From Prevotellaceae bacterium UBA2738 (GTDB lineage: Bacteria; Bacteroidota; Bacteroidia; Bacteroidales; Bacteroidaceae): a stretch of DNA of 37,755 nucleotides. Every line of letters begins with the position of its first letter. Within the stretch, counting starts at the first letter, position 1. The DNA lies in the NCBI GenBank assembly GCA_002353585.1, contig DEJW01000039.1, positions 1 through 37,755 of the forward strand, given 5' to 3'. This document shows positions 26,416 to 33,659 of the stretch, piece after piece. The translations under genes were made by a program, and so were the position numbers. The notes beneath the pieces are model-generated. The model made no database searches, was not told the origin of the DNA, and saw only the letters and a list, made by a program, of their open reading frames with translations.

Positions 26416-26865
26416 TTAGCACTTCACCTTAAAGACAGCTTTCTTAAACATCTCGTCGTTAGAGATGCAAGGTGTGTGACCGTCCTGAGGGAAGAATATA
26501 GCCATCATGCCTGGGCGACAAGCCACGTATGTAGAGCTTGGCTGGCCAGGATACTTCGTTACGTCCTTCTCTGCATTGTATTCTGCCTCAATAGTTATAT
26601 CCTCGAGTGGCAGGTAGCCATAGGTCTCTTCGCCGTCTATCGGTATCTGTATGTCGAGCATATTCTTGTGAGTCTCCATCACAGCCTCGTCAGGCAGTTT
26701 GCCCTTCTGGTTGATGATGTTTACAAAGAGGTCTTTGCCCTTTATCTCATGCTTGCCAGGCTCCAGGCTTGCCAAGTCATTCTCTTCCAGGAACTTCACT
26801 ACGTCTGCGAACAATGGGTTAACGCCTACATAATACTTCAGATTGTCTAATGTGTCAACGATCAT
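26416..26865 (-). CDS. YhcH/YjgK/YiaL family protein
   Basis: 149-residue cupin-like protein of the EbgC/NanQ family. Relatives act on sugars or sialic acid anomers, or serve as the small subunit of a beta-galactosidase. The family motif is visible: a metal-binding set of His and Glu in MLDIQIPIDGEETYGYLP (about 86-103), an earlier HEIKGKDLFVNI, and FFPQDGHTPCI (about 129-139) with the conserved PxDxHxP-like turn. It lies just upstream of glgB in the same direction, so a carbohydrate role is plausible. The substrate is not predictable from the sequence. Confidence 0.85.
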   Translation of the reverse strand: MIVDTLDNLKYYVGVNPLFADVVKFLEENDLASLEPGKHEIKGKDLFVNIINQKGKLPDEAVMETHKNMLDIQIPIDGEETYGYLPLEDITIEAEYNAEKDVTKYPGQPSSTYVACRPGMMAIFFPQDGHTPCISNDEMFKKAVFKVKC

Positions 26866-26896
26866 AATGCTTAAGTTTTTTAGGTTAAATATTTAA

Positions 26897-26938
26897 TTTC
26901 TAATTACTAATTTCTAATTACTAATTTCTAATTTCTAA
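26897..26938 (+). repeat. Tandem 7-bp repeats, six copies (TTTCTAA / TTACTAA)
   Basis: Six head-to-tail heptamers, four TTTCTAA and two TTACTAA. The last unit runs into the MORN gene and supplies its stop codon (minus-strand TAG at 26935-26937). Copy-number change could therefore only affect the very end of that gene or the spacer before yhcH. Confidence 0.85.
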
Positions 26939-28044
26939 TTTCCCACTCTCTGCCCCATTTCATAGGTGCCTTGGTCTATTATCTGACCTGTCTTGTCTTT
27001 CTCCACGAACTTGCCGTCACGCTCATCATCGTGGTACGAACCTTCAAAACGGGTGCCATCACGAGTCTCTTCTATAGCCTTGCCCTCGCGTTTGCCATTC
27101 TTGTAGGTTCCTTTATATTTGCTGCCGTCAGAGTAGTGTATTATCACCTCGCCGTTGAGCTGTCCGTTCTTGAAGGTGCCTTCATAGCGGTCGCCAGTCT
27201 TCTTGGTCAGCAGTCCTCTGCCGTTCTGCTTGTCGTTTTTCCATTCGCCGTTATACTGGTCGCCGTTGCTCCACACGAAAATACCCCTTCCGTCCTTATC
27301 GCCATTGAGAAAGTGACCTGTGTATTTGTCGCCATTCACAAAGCGCTGCACTCCTTCACCCGTGCGCTCACCCTCCTTGTAGTCGCCCTCATACACATCG
27401 CCGTTCTTATATCGGTATATGCCCTTGCCCTCTTGCAGGTCGTCGAGCCAGTTGCCTGTATATACGTCGCCGCTGGCATAGTGGAACGTGCCCTTGCCCG
27501 TGCGCCTGTTAGCTATCCACATGCCGTCGTAGTTGGAACCGTCGCCCCAGTCGAATATGCCCTTGCCGTCCTTCTGGTCGTCTTTCCATTCGCCTTTGTA
27601 GTATGCACCTTCCTTATATGTATAGGTGCCTTTGCCCGAACGCTTGTCCATGCGCCATCCGCCGTCATATTTGTCGCCGTTGTGGTAGTACATCACGCCG
27701 TGCCCCTGCTGGTAGTCCTTAAACCACAGTCCGTCGTAGCGGTCGTTGTTGGCAAAATAGAACACTCCCTTGCCGTGCTGCTGGTCCTGGAACCACTGTC
27801 CCTCATACCTCTCGCCGTCGGCAAACGTGTATATGCCGAAACCTTGACGCTTGCCTTTCTCGTATTGCCCCTCGTATCTGTCACCATTGCTGTATCTGGT
27901 CACGCCCTTACCGTTGGGCTTGCCACTCATCATCTCTCCCTGATATGTTCCTCCGTCGTGCGTCTGGCACGAGCCTACCGATATCTTCTGCGCCGAGGCT
28001 GTTAGTGCTACGGCTGTCAGTATGTATGTTAGTATATATCTCAA
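26935..28044 (-). CDS. Secreted MORN-repeat protein
   Basis: 369 residues. A signal peptide (about 1-18, ending ALTASAQ) is followed by about 14 regular 23-residue MORN repeats of the form YxGxxxxGxxxGxGxxxxxxGxx, for example RYEGQYEKGKRQGFGIYTF, with a degenerate last unit. MORN arrays form elongated beta-hairpin solenoids used for binding proteins or lipids; no enzymatic domain is attached. The start codon is TTG (28042-28044): the frame meets a stop seven codons upstream and no Met precedes the repeats, while the signal peptide needs this start. A TACCTTTG box lies about 32 bases before it. A 7-bp tandem repeat lies at each end of the gene. Its place before yhcH and glgB says little about its job. 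Confidence 0.88.
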   Translation of the reverse strand: MRYILTYILTAVALTASAQKISVGSCQTHDGGTYQGEMMSGKPNGKGVTRYSNGDRYEGQYEKGKRQGFGIYTFADGERYEGQWFQDQQHGKGVFYFANNDRYDGLWFKDYQQGHGVMYYHNGDKYDGGWRMDKRSGKGTYTYKEGAYYKGEWKDDQKDGKGIFDWGDGSNYDGMWIANRRTGKGTFHYASGDVYTGNWLDDLQEGKGIYRYKNGDVYEGDYKEGERTGEGVQRFVNGDKYTGHFLNGDKDGRGIFVWSNGDQYNGEWKNDKQNGRGLLTKKTGDRYEGTFKNGQLNGEVIIHYSDGSKYKGTYKNGKREGKAIEETRDGTRFEGSYHDDERDGKFVEKDKTGQIIDQGTYEMGQRVGN

Positions 28045-28075
28045 AGTAGTAGTAAATTCAAGTCATAATTCGCTC

Positions 28076-28083
28076 CAAAGGTA
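28076..28083 (-). promoter_or_regulatory. -7 promoter element of the MORN gene
   Basis: Minus strand TACCTTTG, matching TAnnTTTG. The position expected for the -33 box falls inside the GTTGAAA tandem repeat, which supplies only TTTC. Confidence 0.6.
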
Positions 28084-28092
28084 CAAAGAATA

Positions 28093-28123
28093 GTTGAAAG
28101 TTGAAAGTTGAAAGTTGAAAGTT
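28093..28123 (+). repeat. Tandem 7-bp repeat GTTGAAA, four copies plus GTT
   Basis: Perfect heptamers immediately upstream of the MORN-gene -7 box, covering the -33 region. A change in copy number would move or alter upstream promoter contacts. Confidence 0.85.
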
Positions 28124-28200
28124 AAGACACGTTTAATATTTTTTAACCCTCAAAAACAAAATAACTGCCAGCCACGCAACACTTACTATGAACTTTTTTG

Positions 28201-28208
28201 TAACTTTG
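28201..28208 (+). promoter_or_regulatory. -7 promoter element of kdsB
   Basis: TAACTTTG, followed by CA, is a perfect TAnnTTTG. Only six bases separate it from the ATG at 28215, which implies a leaderless or nearly leaderless message. No clear TTTG lies 19-20 bases upstream. Confidence 0.6.
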
Positions 28209-28214
28209 CACATT

Positions 28215-28967
28215 ATGAAATTTATTGCTATAATACCTGCACGCTATGCCTCTACACGTTTTCCAGGCAAACCCCTTGCCATGCTTGGTGACAAGACGGT
28301 CATTCAGCGTGTCTATGAACAAGTGACCAAGCAGATAAAGGATGCCTACGTGGCAACCGACGACGAGCGCATCTACAACCATGTACAATCATGGGGAGGC
28401 AAGGTGGTGATGACACGCACCGACCACAAATCGGGCACCGACCGCATAGAGGAGGCTATGGAGAAGATAGAGCAAGGGGGCAACACCTTCGACGTAGTAG
28501 TCAACGTGCAGGGCGACGAACCCTTCATACAGCCTGAGCAGATAGAGAGCGTATGCCGCTGCTTCGACGATGCCACCACCCAGATAGCCACACTCGGCAT
28601 CAGGTTTGGCAGCAATACAGAGGCTGTGCAAAACCCCAACTCACCCAAAATAGTGCTCGACAACCGAGGCTTCGCCATGTACTTCAGTCGCAGCGTGATA
28701 CCCTACTGCCGAGGCAAGGAGCCACAAGAGTGGGCCGACCACTTCCCCTACCTCAAGCACATAGGCATGTACGCCTATCGTCGCGAGGTGCTGAGAGAGG
28801 TGACACAACTGCCCCAGTCGTCACTCGAGATAGCCGAGTCACTCGAACAACTGCGCTGGTTGCAGAACGGCTATCGCATCAAGGTAGGCGAAACCACCAC
28901 CGAAACAATAGGAATAGACACCCCCGAAGACTTAGCAAAAGCCAATGCACAACTCAATAACCAATAA
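28215..28967 (+). CDS. kdsB: 3-deoxy-manno-octulosonate cytidylyltransferase
   Basis: Activates Kdo as CMP-Kdo for lipid A-core assembly in the cytosol. Its 250 residues are the normal length. I start at the ATG giving MKFIAIIPARYASTRFPGKP, the CTP-binding N-terminus; a longer frame from 28188 would pass through the promoter. Other hallmarks are KVVMTRTDHKSGTDRIEEA, NVQGDEPFIQP and GMYAYRREVL, with a C-terminal IGIDTPEDLAKA. It shows that the organism makes Kdo-containing LPS. The stop lies 23 bases inside the following gene. Confidence 0.96.
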   Translation: MKFIAIIPARYASTRFPGKPLAMLGDKTVIQRVYEQVTKQIKDAYVATDDERIYNHVQSWGGKVVMTRTDHKSGTDRIEEAMEKIEQGGNTFDVVVNVQGDEPFIQPEQIESVCRCFDDATTQIATLGIRFGSNTEAVQNPNSPKIVLDNRGFAMYFSRSVIPYCRGKEPQEWADHFPYLKHIGMYAYRREVLREVTQLPQSSLEIAESLEQLRWLQNGYRIKVGETTTETIGIDTPEDLAKANAQLNNQ

Positions 28968-29646
28968 CCTCATAGCCCTGCTCAAGGCAGGCGCATTCAA
29001 CGACACCACGCAGCCACTCGAACCCATGTCACCCTACAAATGGCGAATGCTCTGCAAGGCATCCGAAACACTCAACGTACTCGGCTACATGGCAATGGGA
29101 GCGCCCCAGCTGGGCAAAGAGCTCGATGTGGTATCCTTTCAGCGCGAATACCCCCTGACCGATGCCACACTCTTCAACCACTGGTCAGACAAACACCTCA
29201 TGGAAGTGCGCGAAGAAGAGATGAACGCCCCTGACACATCAGACGAAACCCTCCTCGTGCTCGACACCATCGTTGCCAACGCCCACACACTCATCACCTC
29301 CGACGTGAGCATCGAGGGCATCATAGCACTCGGCAGACTGCTCAGACAGCAACTCGACAGCATCGATGCCAACAAACTCACCACATGGCTGCACACCATC
29401 GGACTGGTGCAAGTGGCTAACCTTGAAGCCAACATACTCATCGACTTCTGGGGCTTCAAACCCGAAGAGATACCCTTCTACCGCAAACCCTACCCAAAGG
29501 CAGGCAAACTATATCACCTCGCTCTGAGTAGGGCTCTCGAGAAAAACACCTTCAGCATGGCTACACGACTCAACATCGCCATGATCGAAACCATCTCCTA
29601 TAACTTTATCAACGCCATCTCCACCGTCACGGATATAGAGGAGTAA
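28945..29646 (+). CDS. Unknown protein, co-transcribed with kdsB
   Basis: 233 residues, not recognised. No signal peptide or membrane helix; largely alpha-helical, with acidic and Leu-rich stretches such as SDVSIEGIIALGRLLRQQL. It contains KPYPKAGKLYHLALSRALE near residue 180. The ATG at 28945 lies inside the last codons of kdsB (23-base overlap), so translation is probably coupled. Base composition matches kdsB, so it looks native. A role linked to Kdo or LPS is only suggested by position. Confidence 0.75.
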   Translation: MHNSITNNLIALLKAGAFNDTTQPLEPMSPYKWRMLCKASETLNVLGYMAMGAPQLGKELDVVSFQREYPLTDATLFNHWSDKHLMEVREEEMNAPDTSDETLLVLDTIVANAHTLITSDVSIEGIIALGRLLRQQLDSIDANKLTTWLHTIGLVQVANLEANILIDFWGFKPEEIPFYRKPYPKAGKLYHLALSRALEKNTFSMATRLNIAMIETISYNFINAISTVTDIEE

Positions 29647-29789
29647 ACATTTTAATAATCAGCGTGTTATACGATGATGAAAATGGTCTAATTGCCACTC
29701 TCTTCATGCAGGGAGATAGTCATAGTCTGTGAATCCATTTGGAGTGAGCCGCTCTCCTTATATATTTATGCCTATTGTTTTCACCCATC

Positions 29790-30554
29790 TTACCAGTTAT
29801 CGTCCTCATTACCTATGATGCCATTCTTCACCGCTTCCTCTATTTTGTCCATTATGGCATTAGAGTAAGCGTGAGTCATCACGAGAGCCTTTGAGCATGT
29901 GCGTTTCTGCTGGTCCTTCTCCACGAAGGGATAGTGGCGCACTATCTCCCATTGCTCGTCATAGAGTCGGCGGTCCGTCTTGTCAGCATTCATACGTTTG
30001 CCGTCAGCATACACATCCTTGTTGCGGTTGTGGTCTTTGCTGTCCGTATTTGTCAGTCCGCCCAGCCATCCGCCGCTTTCCACCTTCACCACGTCATAGT
30101 TCTGCACCGTATAGGTCACACGCACCTTGCCGTCCTTGATGTCAACCCTTATCACAGGCGTTATGCTCACTATGTAGCGATATAGCGTACCAGTGTGGTC
30201 GGCAATAGCATCCAGCGTTGACGATATGATTATGCATCCGTCCTCCTTGTCGTTCAGCGTTATCGCCTGCTTATCCTTAAACGTAGCCGTAGCCCAGTAG
30301 TTCAGCATCAGATACAGCTGCTGCTTCGTCTTGCCTGGAGCCTGGATCACCTCCTGATAAGTAAGCGACTCGTTCTTGTCAAACTTCATATCGCCCGCCA
30401 GCGTCATAGCAGCATCCACCCACTTATCGCCATAACGGTTCTTGGCATATCTCTCCAAGTCGGCAGCCTTCATCACCTGGGCATCCACAGTCAGCGATGC
30501 TCCGCATATTGCGAGCAGCATAGTCATCAGTAATGTCTTCATCATTCCATTCAT
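29790..30554 (-). CDS. Secreted DUF4468-like protein
   Basis: 254 residues with a signal peptide (about 1-25, ending LTVDAQ). The central part has the feature order I associate with DUF4468: a helix with KTKQQLYLMLNYWATATFKD (about 75-94), a beta strand ITLNDKEDGCIIISS, then YRYIVSITPVIRVDIKDGKVRVTY. Function is unknown; such proteins are common in the Bacteroidales envelope. The C-terminal 60 residues are charged and end NEDDNW. The first Met or Met4/Met5 could be the start. It converges on the kdsB pair across about 140 bases that hold only a weak hairpin. Confidence 0.65.
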   Translation of the reverse strand: MNGMMKTLLMTMLLAICGASLTVDAQVMKAADLERYAKNRYGDKWVDAAMTLAGDMKFDKNESLTYQEVIQAPGKTKQQLYLMLNYWATATFKDKQAITLNDKEDGCIIISSTLDAIADHTGTLYRYIVSITPVIRVDIKDGKVRVTYTVQNYDVVKVESGGWLGGLTNTDSKDHNRNKDVYADGKRMNADKTDRRLYDEQWEIVRHYPFVEKDQQKRTCSKALVMTHAYSNAIMDKIEEAVKNGIIGNEDDNW

Positions 30555-30572
30555 TTATAGTAATATTGGGTG

Positions 30573-30580
30573 CAAAATTA
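30573..30580 (-). promoter_or_regulatory. -7 promoter element of the DUF4468 gene
   Basis: Minus strand TAATTTTG fits TAnnTTTG, about 19 bases before the ATG at 30554. The expected -33 position is only an A/T run. Confidence 0.5.
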
Positions 30581-30600
30581 CATATTTTATTTAAAAAAAA

Positions 30601-30918
30601 TCAGAGGCTCTCAGCCACTATCATGCGTTTTTCCTCTACTGTAGGATAAGAATAGGTAGGCACTCCTATTATCTTTTCTCCCAGAGCAGCAGAAATCTTG
30701 CATATCGTTGCCATGGTCAGGTTGTGAGTGCCAGAGAGCCAACGGCTCACCTCTGTCTCCGTCTTACCCATCAGTTGAGCAAACTCCTTCTGTGTCATTC
30801 CCTTCTTCTCCAATATTTCATAAATCCTATTGGCAATAGCCACAGATAATTCCATCTGCATCTTCATCTCTGGAGAAATCGTCTCACGTATTTCATCCAT
30901 AATTCTGTTTGTCTTCAT
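30601..30918 (-). CDS. XRE-family antitoxin (HigA-like)
   Basis: 105 residues. The helix-turn-helix is MTQKEFAQLMGKTETEVSRW (about 41-60), followed by LSGTHNLTMATICKISAALG, the classic XRE/HigA pattern. The N-terminal 40 residues form a helix, probably the toxin-binding or dimer part. It follows the toxin gene by 15 bases; toxin-first order is typical of HigBA. Expected to bind the operon promoter at 31433-31464 and repress it. No palindromic operator stood out. Confidence 0.85.
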   Translation of the reverse strand: MKTNRIMDEIRETISPEMKMQMELSVAIANRIYEILEKKGMTQKEFAQLMGKTETEVSRWLSGTHNLTMATICKISAALGEKIIGVPTYSYPTVEEKRMIVAESL

Positions 30919-30933
30919 AATAACCTCTCTTTC

Positions 30934-31413
30934 TTATTCCTTAATATTAAAAGACAATTCACCCAACAGCTCAGTACCCCTGACTGTTATAATGCTGTCT
31001 TTTTCCCTTCTTTTCAGTTCTATATCTATCTTCTGCAGAGTCTTAACCTGTCGATGCAGGTTATCATCCTCCTGATAAGTAGCCGTATGTTTTAGTCCTC
31101 CATTACCTAAAATCAATATCTTCGCCTGTATATTCAGCAAATATAGTCGTAACGATGTCGTTTCCAGATGCGATGGCAGAGCCATTACCCTGTCATGCTT
31201 TGTTCCTTCATATCTGAAATGCCTATCCAGTGCCCCGTCACGCTTGATTATATCCAATCTATAAACCAACTGACGGACATCATCAGGATACTCATCCTTG
31301 AATGTCAACAAGAACTTTTCAAATTCCGAGTACTCTTCTCCTTCGAAGTGAGGCGAATAAAGACTTACCTTCTCTCCATCCTCCAACAACTCTATAAACA
31401 GGTTTCTTTCCAT
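30934..31413 (-). CDS. HigB/RelE-like toxin, probable mRNA interferase
   Basis: 159 residues. The RelE-like core is LRLYLLNIQAKILILGNGGL followed by KHTATYQEDD and a closing helix with IDIELKRRE. Family knowledge: Bacteroidetes toxins with ILGNGGxKxTxTYQED cut or block ribosome-bound mRNA and pair with an XRE antitoxin downstream, as here. The first 90 residues are longer than in E. coli HigB. Good promoter upstream with a leader of about 12 bases. Catalytic residues of this subgroup are not fixed well enough for me to assign. Confidence 0.75.
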   Translation of the reverse strand: MERNLFIELLEDGEKVSLYSPHFEGEEYSEFEKFLLTFKDEYPDDVRQLVYRLDIIKRDGALDRHFRYEGTKHDRVMALPSHLETTSLRLYLLNIQAKILILGNGGLKHTATYQEDDNLHRQVKTLQKIDIELKRREKDSIITVRGTELLGELSFNIKE

Positions 31414-31432
31414 CTCTTTTCTATTTCTGCTG

Positions 31433-31464
31433 CAAAAATAAGCATAAAAGTTGATTCCTGCAAA
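31433..31464 (-). promoter_or_regulatory. Promoter of the toxin-antitoxin operon
   Basis: Minus strand TTTG (31461-31464), 20 bases, TATTTTTG (31433-31440), placing transcription start roughly 12 bases before the toxin ATG. Confidence 0.7.
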
Positions 31465-31498
31465 TTTTTAGGCAACAAAAATCAACTTTAAAGTTTAT

Positions 31499-31533
31499 TT
31501 CCTCCAAATTTTGAGGGGGAATATAGAGGTGGA
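31499..31533 (+). repeat. 35-bp direct repeat, copy A
   Basis: Contains CTCCAAATTTTGAGGGGGAA then ATAGAGGTGGA. It matches copy B at 31992-32025 with two substitutions and one missing base. The core CTCCAAATTTTGAG is nearly palindromic. The copies bracket the ribbon-helix-helix module. Confidence 0.8.
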
Positions 31534-31557
31534 TGGCCGTATGTTTCATATGGTCAT

Positions 31558-31644
31558 CTATTTACCAAATAATTCTGAGTGGCTACCCAGCCTGACGAGT
31601 TCTATAATGTCTCGTTCTCTATCAAACCACACCAATAAGATTAC
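31558..31644 (-). pseudogene. C-terminal remnant of a YafQ/RelE-type toxin
   Basis: Reading downstream of the antitoxin in another frame gives VILLVWFDRERDIIELVRLG followed by SHSELFGK and a stop. The closing LVRLGSHSELFG is the hallmark C-terminus of YafQ/RelE-type toxins (compare LVRTGTHSDLF). Only about 28-34 residues remain. The frame has a stop further upstream inside the antitoxin and no plausible start, so the N-terminal two thirds of the toxin are gone. The fragment overlaps the antitoxin stop codon, as expected for the end of a deletion. Confidence 0.7.
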
Positions 31645-31895
31645 TCCTCGTTCATGATATCGTCAAACATTTCCTTAACACCAGAATAAACCTTATTAGG
31701 ATTCTTTCCTGACATAGCCTCTCTTATTGCAGCTTTGGTAACCTCGTTAGGCTCACCATACACCACATCCATAAGCACACTTTCAACATAGTTGTTCAGC
31801 GTACGATTTTCACGTGCAGCATTACGCTTCAGTCCTTCTATTATGTCCCCTCTCAGTCTGAATGATGTTGGTTTTCTTCTTATTGTCGTCTCCAT
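31641..31895 (-). CDS. Ribbon-helix-helix antitoxin, orphaned
   Basis: 84 residues. The N-terminus TTIRRKPTSFRLRGDIIEGL is an Arc/MetJ-type ribbon-helix-helix, and RTLNNYVESVLMDVVYGEPN is typical of Bacteroidales antitoxins. The C-terminal half (YSGVKEMFDDIMNEE) would wrap the toxin. The partner gene is reduced to a fragment, so it can no longer neutralise its own toxin, though it could still regulate or act against a related toxin. It retains a strong promoter and three upstream direct repeats that look like its operator. Confidence 0.82.
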   Translation of the reverse strand: METTIRRKPTSFRLRGDIIEGLKRNAARENRTLNNYVESVLMDVVYGEPNEVTKAAIREAMSGKNPNKVYSGVKEMFDDIMNEE

Positions 31896-31900
31896 CTTTC

Positions 31901-31931
31901 TGTATTGCTTTGTATTACATTTGTATTACTT
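31901..31931 (-). promoter_or_regulatory. Probable antitoxin operator, three 10-bp direct repeats
   Basis: Plus-strand TGTATTGCTT (31901), TGTATTACAT (31911) and TGTATTACTT (31922), spaced 10 and 11 bases. They sit between the -7 box and the antitoxin ATG. Repeats one helical turn apart suit cooperative binding by ribbon-helix-helix dimers, implying autoregulation. Confidence 0.6.
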
Positions 31932-31938
31932 TCGATTG

Positions 31939-31970
31939 CAAAAGTACAACAAAGTTTTCTTTCTTCCAAA
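31939..31970 (-). promoter_or_regulatory. Promoter of the ribbon-helix-helix antitoxin
   Basis: Minus strand TTTG (31967-31970), 20 bases, TACTTTTG (31939-31946): both Bacteroidetes boxes at standard spacing. Confidence 0.75.
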
Positions 31971-31991
31971 CTATTTACGAACTTTTTTCCT

Positions 31992-32025
31992 TTACTCCAA
32001 ATTTTCAGGGGGAATAAGAGGTGGA
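31992..32025 (+). repeat. 35-bp direct repeat, copy B
   Basis: Partner of copy A at 31499, about 493 bases away. It ends one base before the stop codon of the EVE-like gene at 32027, so it also marks the end of the next operon. Confidence 0.8.
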
Positions 32026-32026
32026 A

Positions 32027-32896
32027 TTACTCTTCCTCCTCACAAAGTTTAATTAACTTTGTAGTTATTTCTTCTGTCAGCAAGGCACCTGAATGTCCTT
32101 TTGCCCAATCAAACTCTGGGATATTCTCTTGTAGTTTTTCAAGTGACACACGAGGTTTCTTAGTGGGTTTTATAGGATTAGTGCACACCATATCTACATA
32201 CATTCTTCTCTTGGTAGAGCCTTGCCAGTCATCACCTGGATATGGGTCGGAGATGAACTGTCCATCAAACACTATGCCAGCCTTATCATCGCCCACTCGC
32301 ATCATGAAGAACATATCGCCCCTTCGAGCCTCCTCCCATTCGCGGATGCTCCAATTCATTCGGAACATATCATTCTCCATTTGTTCCACACACTCCTCAT
32401 AATCCTTCTCAGTGAAAGAACTGATAGATGGATTCCATCGCATCAGGTATGTTCTTCTGTCATCAGGTACAGGAACAGCTTCAAAGGAAATCTCCCACAC
32501 ACAACAGTCACCATTAGGGTCTTCCTTTATAGGTTTGCCTTCTTCAGGCAAATAAAATCTGAAGGCAGGCTCAACCTCCACACCGATAATGCGAGTGAGG
32601 CAATCATCCTTTCCACTATTAAGCACCAAACACTTAAGATTATCCTTTATAGCATAGGGGAACTCACCATTATTATACAGATAGCATCCACAATAGTTTT
32701 TAGGCATATTCTCTGTAACCAATATCAGATGCCCCTCAATTGTTTGCAGAACCAGTTCTTGGTTATCTTCATTGAGCTGTAGGCAAACATGCGTAACCTC
32801 TCCGCTACGCACCTTGTCAATCACTTCGCTATCTACCTCTATCGTAATAGCTATTTCGTTAATATCTATTTCTTTATTCTCGTCTTTAGGTTTCAT
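32027..32896 (-). CDS. EVE/PUA-like domain protein
   Basis: 289 residues. The C-terminal half resembles an EVE-like PUA fold: YLMRWNPSISSFTEKDYEEC (about 150-169), then RRGDMFFMMRVGDDKAGIVF and DGQFISDPYPGDDW. EVE domains bind modified bases in DNA or RNA and occur in modification-dependent restriction systems. The first half (about 10-130) is not recognised; its IDKVRSGEVTHVCLQL could be an ASCH-like start, but that is weak. The tail KPTKKPRVSLEKLQENIPEF is a basic linker and helix. The start overlaps the BRCT gene by 11 bases, so it belongs to the same operon and is its last gene. The EVE call is by motif memory. Confidence 0.6.
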   Translation of the reverse strand: MKPKDENKEIDINEIAITIEVDSEVIDKVRSGEVTHVCLQLNEDNQELVLQTIEGHLILVTENMPKNYCGCYLYNNGEFPYAIKDNLKCLVLNSGKDDCLTRIIGVEVEPAFRFYLPEEGKPIKEDPNGDCCVWEISFEAVPVPDDRRTYLMRWNPSISSFTEKDYEECVEQMENDMFRMNWSIREWEEARRGDMFFMMRVGDDKAGIVFDGQFISDPYPGDDWQGSTKRRMYVDMVCTNPIKPTKKPRVSLEKLQENIPEFDWAKGHSGALLTEEITTKLIKLCEEEE

Positions 32897-33659
32897 AGGC
32901 TTCTATCAAAGTTTTAGTGCTTTTATCTGGAACTTTCTCAAGTCTTTTCTTTACCCAGCAAATAAAATCTGGTTCACTAGTAAACTGAATATTGAACATT
33001 TTTGCAGAGCTTTTATTGTATTGCTCTTCAATGGAGGTAATAACTTCATCCTTGATGCCCTGCTTCAATAATTCAAAAGTCTCTTTACTGAGCATAATTA
33101 CATTTGTTTCATCCAGATATTCTGTATTTGCGTAACCTCCAAGATTGCCTATTATCTGTCTTAAAACTCCTGTATTTGTATTAGGCTTACTCGGAACATA
33201 GATTTCCAAACCATAAATGGGATTACCTTCATCATATACAAGAGGTGATGAACAACGCACACCTGCATCATCTTCTTCAGAAATTACAGGAGGAGTCCAG
33301 TTATAGTATGACATATCGATGTTAACTTGTTTAGTCACAACAGATGGTGTTTCAAAACCATCAAAATTACCATTAAAAATCTCATGCAATTCTGATTCTT
33401 GTATCTTCAAAGGTTTCCAACCATCATGTTCGTAACATATTAAGCGATCCAAATCATCTTGTTTTATATCGCTACCCATTACAAGTATTTGAGTATCACG
33501 AGTAATACCTTCTTTACTTTTTTCAGATGCTCCATATTCTTTGACCTTCTTTATGAGTACAGATCGGTTTTTGAATTTTCCTAAAAAACCAACACGACGG
33601 TTTGTTAAAGGGTTCTGCTTATTTATGGTGTTATCACCAAACAAATTTTGTTGTGTCAT
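32886..33659 (-). CDS. BRCT-domain protein
   Basis: 257 residues, cytosolic. About residues 15-98 look like a BRCT domain of the DNA-ligase type: NRRVGFLGKFKNRSVLIKKV, then ITRDTQILVMGSDIK and a closing KPLKIQESELHEIF. A second, more divergent alpha/beta segment (about 145-245) starts NPIYGLEIYVPS and ends PDFICWVKKRLE; it may be a second BRCT, as its strand-helix order and late Trp would fit. BRCT domains bind phosphopeptides or DNA ends and are rare in bacteria outside LigA. The ATG overlaps the exonuclease stop (ATGA), and the last codons overlap the EVE-like gene. The shared domain type suggests it partners with the BRCT tail of the exonuclease. Confidence 0.7.
   Translation of the reverse strand: MTQQNLFGDNTINKQNPLTNRRVGFLGKFKNRSVLIKKVKEYGASEKSKEGITRDTQILVMGSDIKQDDLDRLICYEHDGWKPLKIQESELHEIFNGNFDGFETPSVVTKQVNIDMSYYNWTPPVISEEDDAGVRCSSPLVYDEGNPIYGLEIYVPSKPNTNTGVLRQIIGNLGGYANTEYLDETNVIMLSKETFELLKQGIKDEVITSIEEQYNKSSAKMFNIQFTSEPDFICWVKKRLEKVPDKSTKTLIEAYET

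Noticed and set aside
26971..28005. 344-codon plus-strand open frame opposite the MORN gene
   Set aside because: It is the complement of a regular 23-residue repeat protein; the even codon pattern of MORN repeats keeps the opposite strand open.
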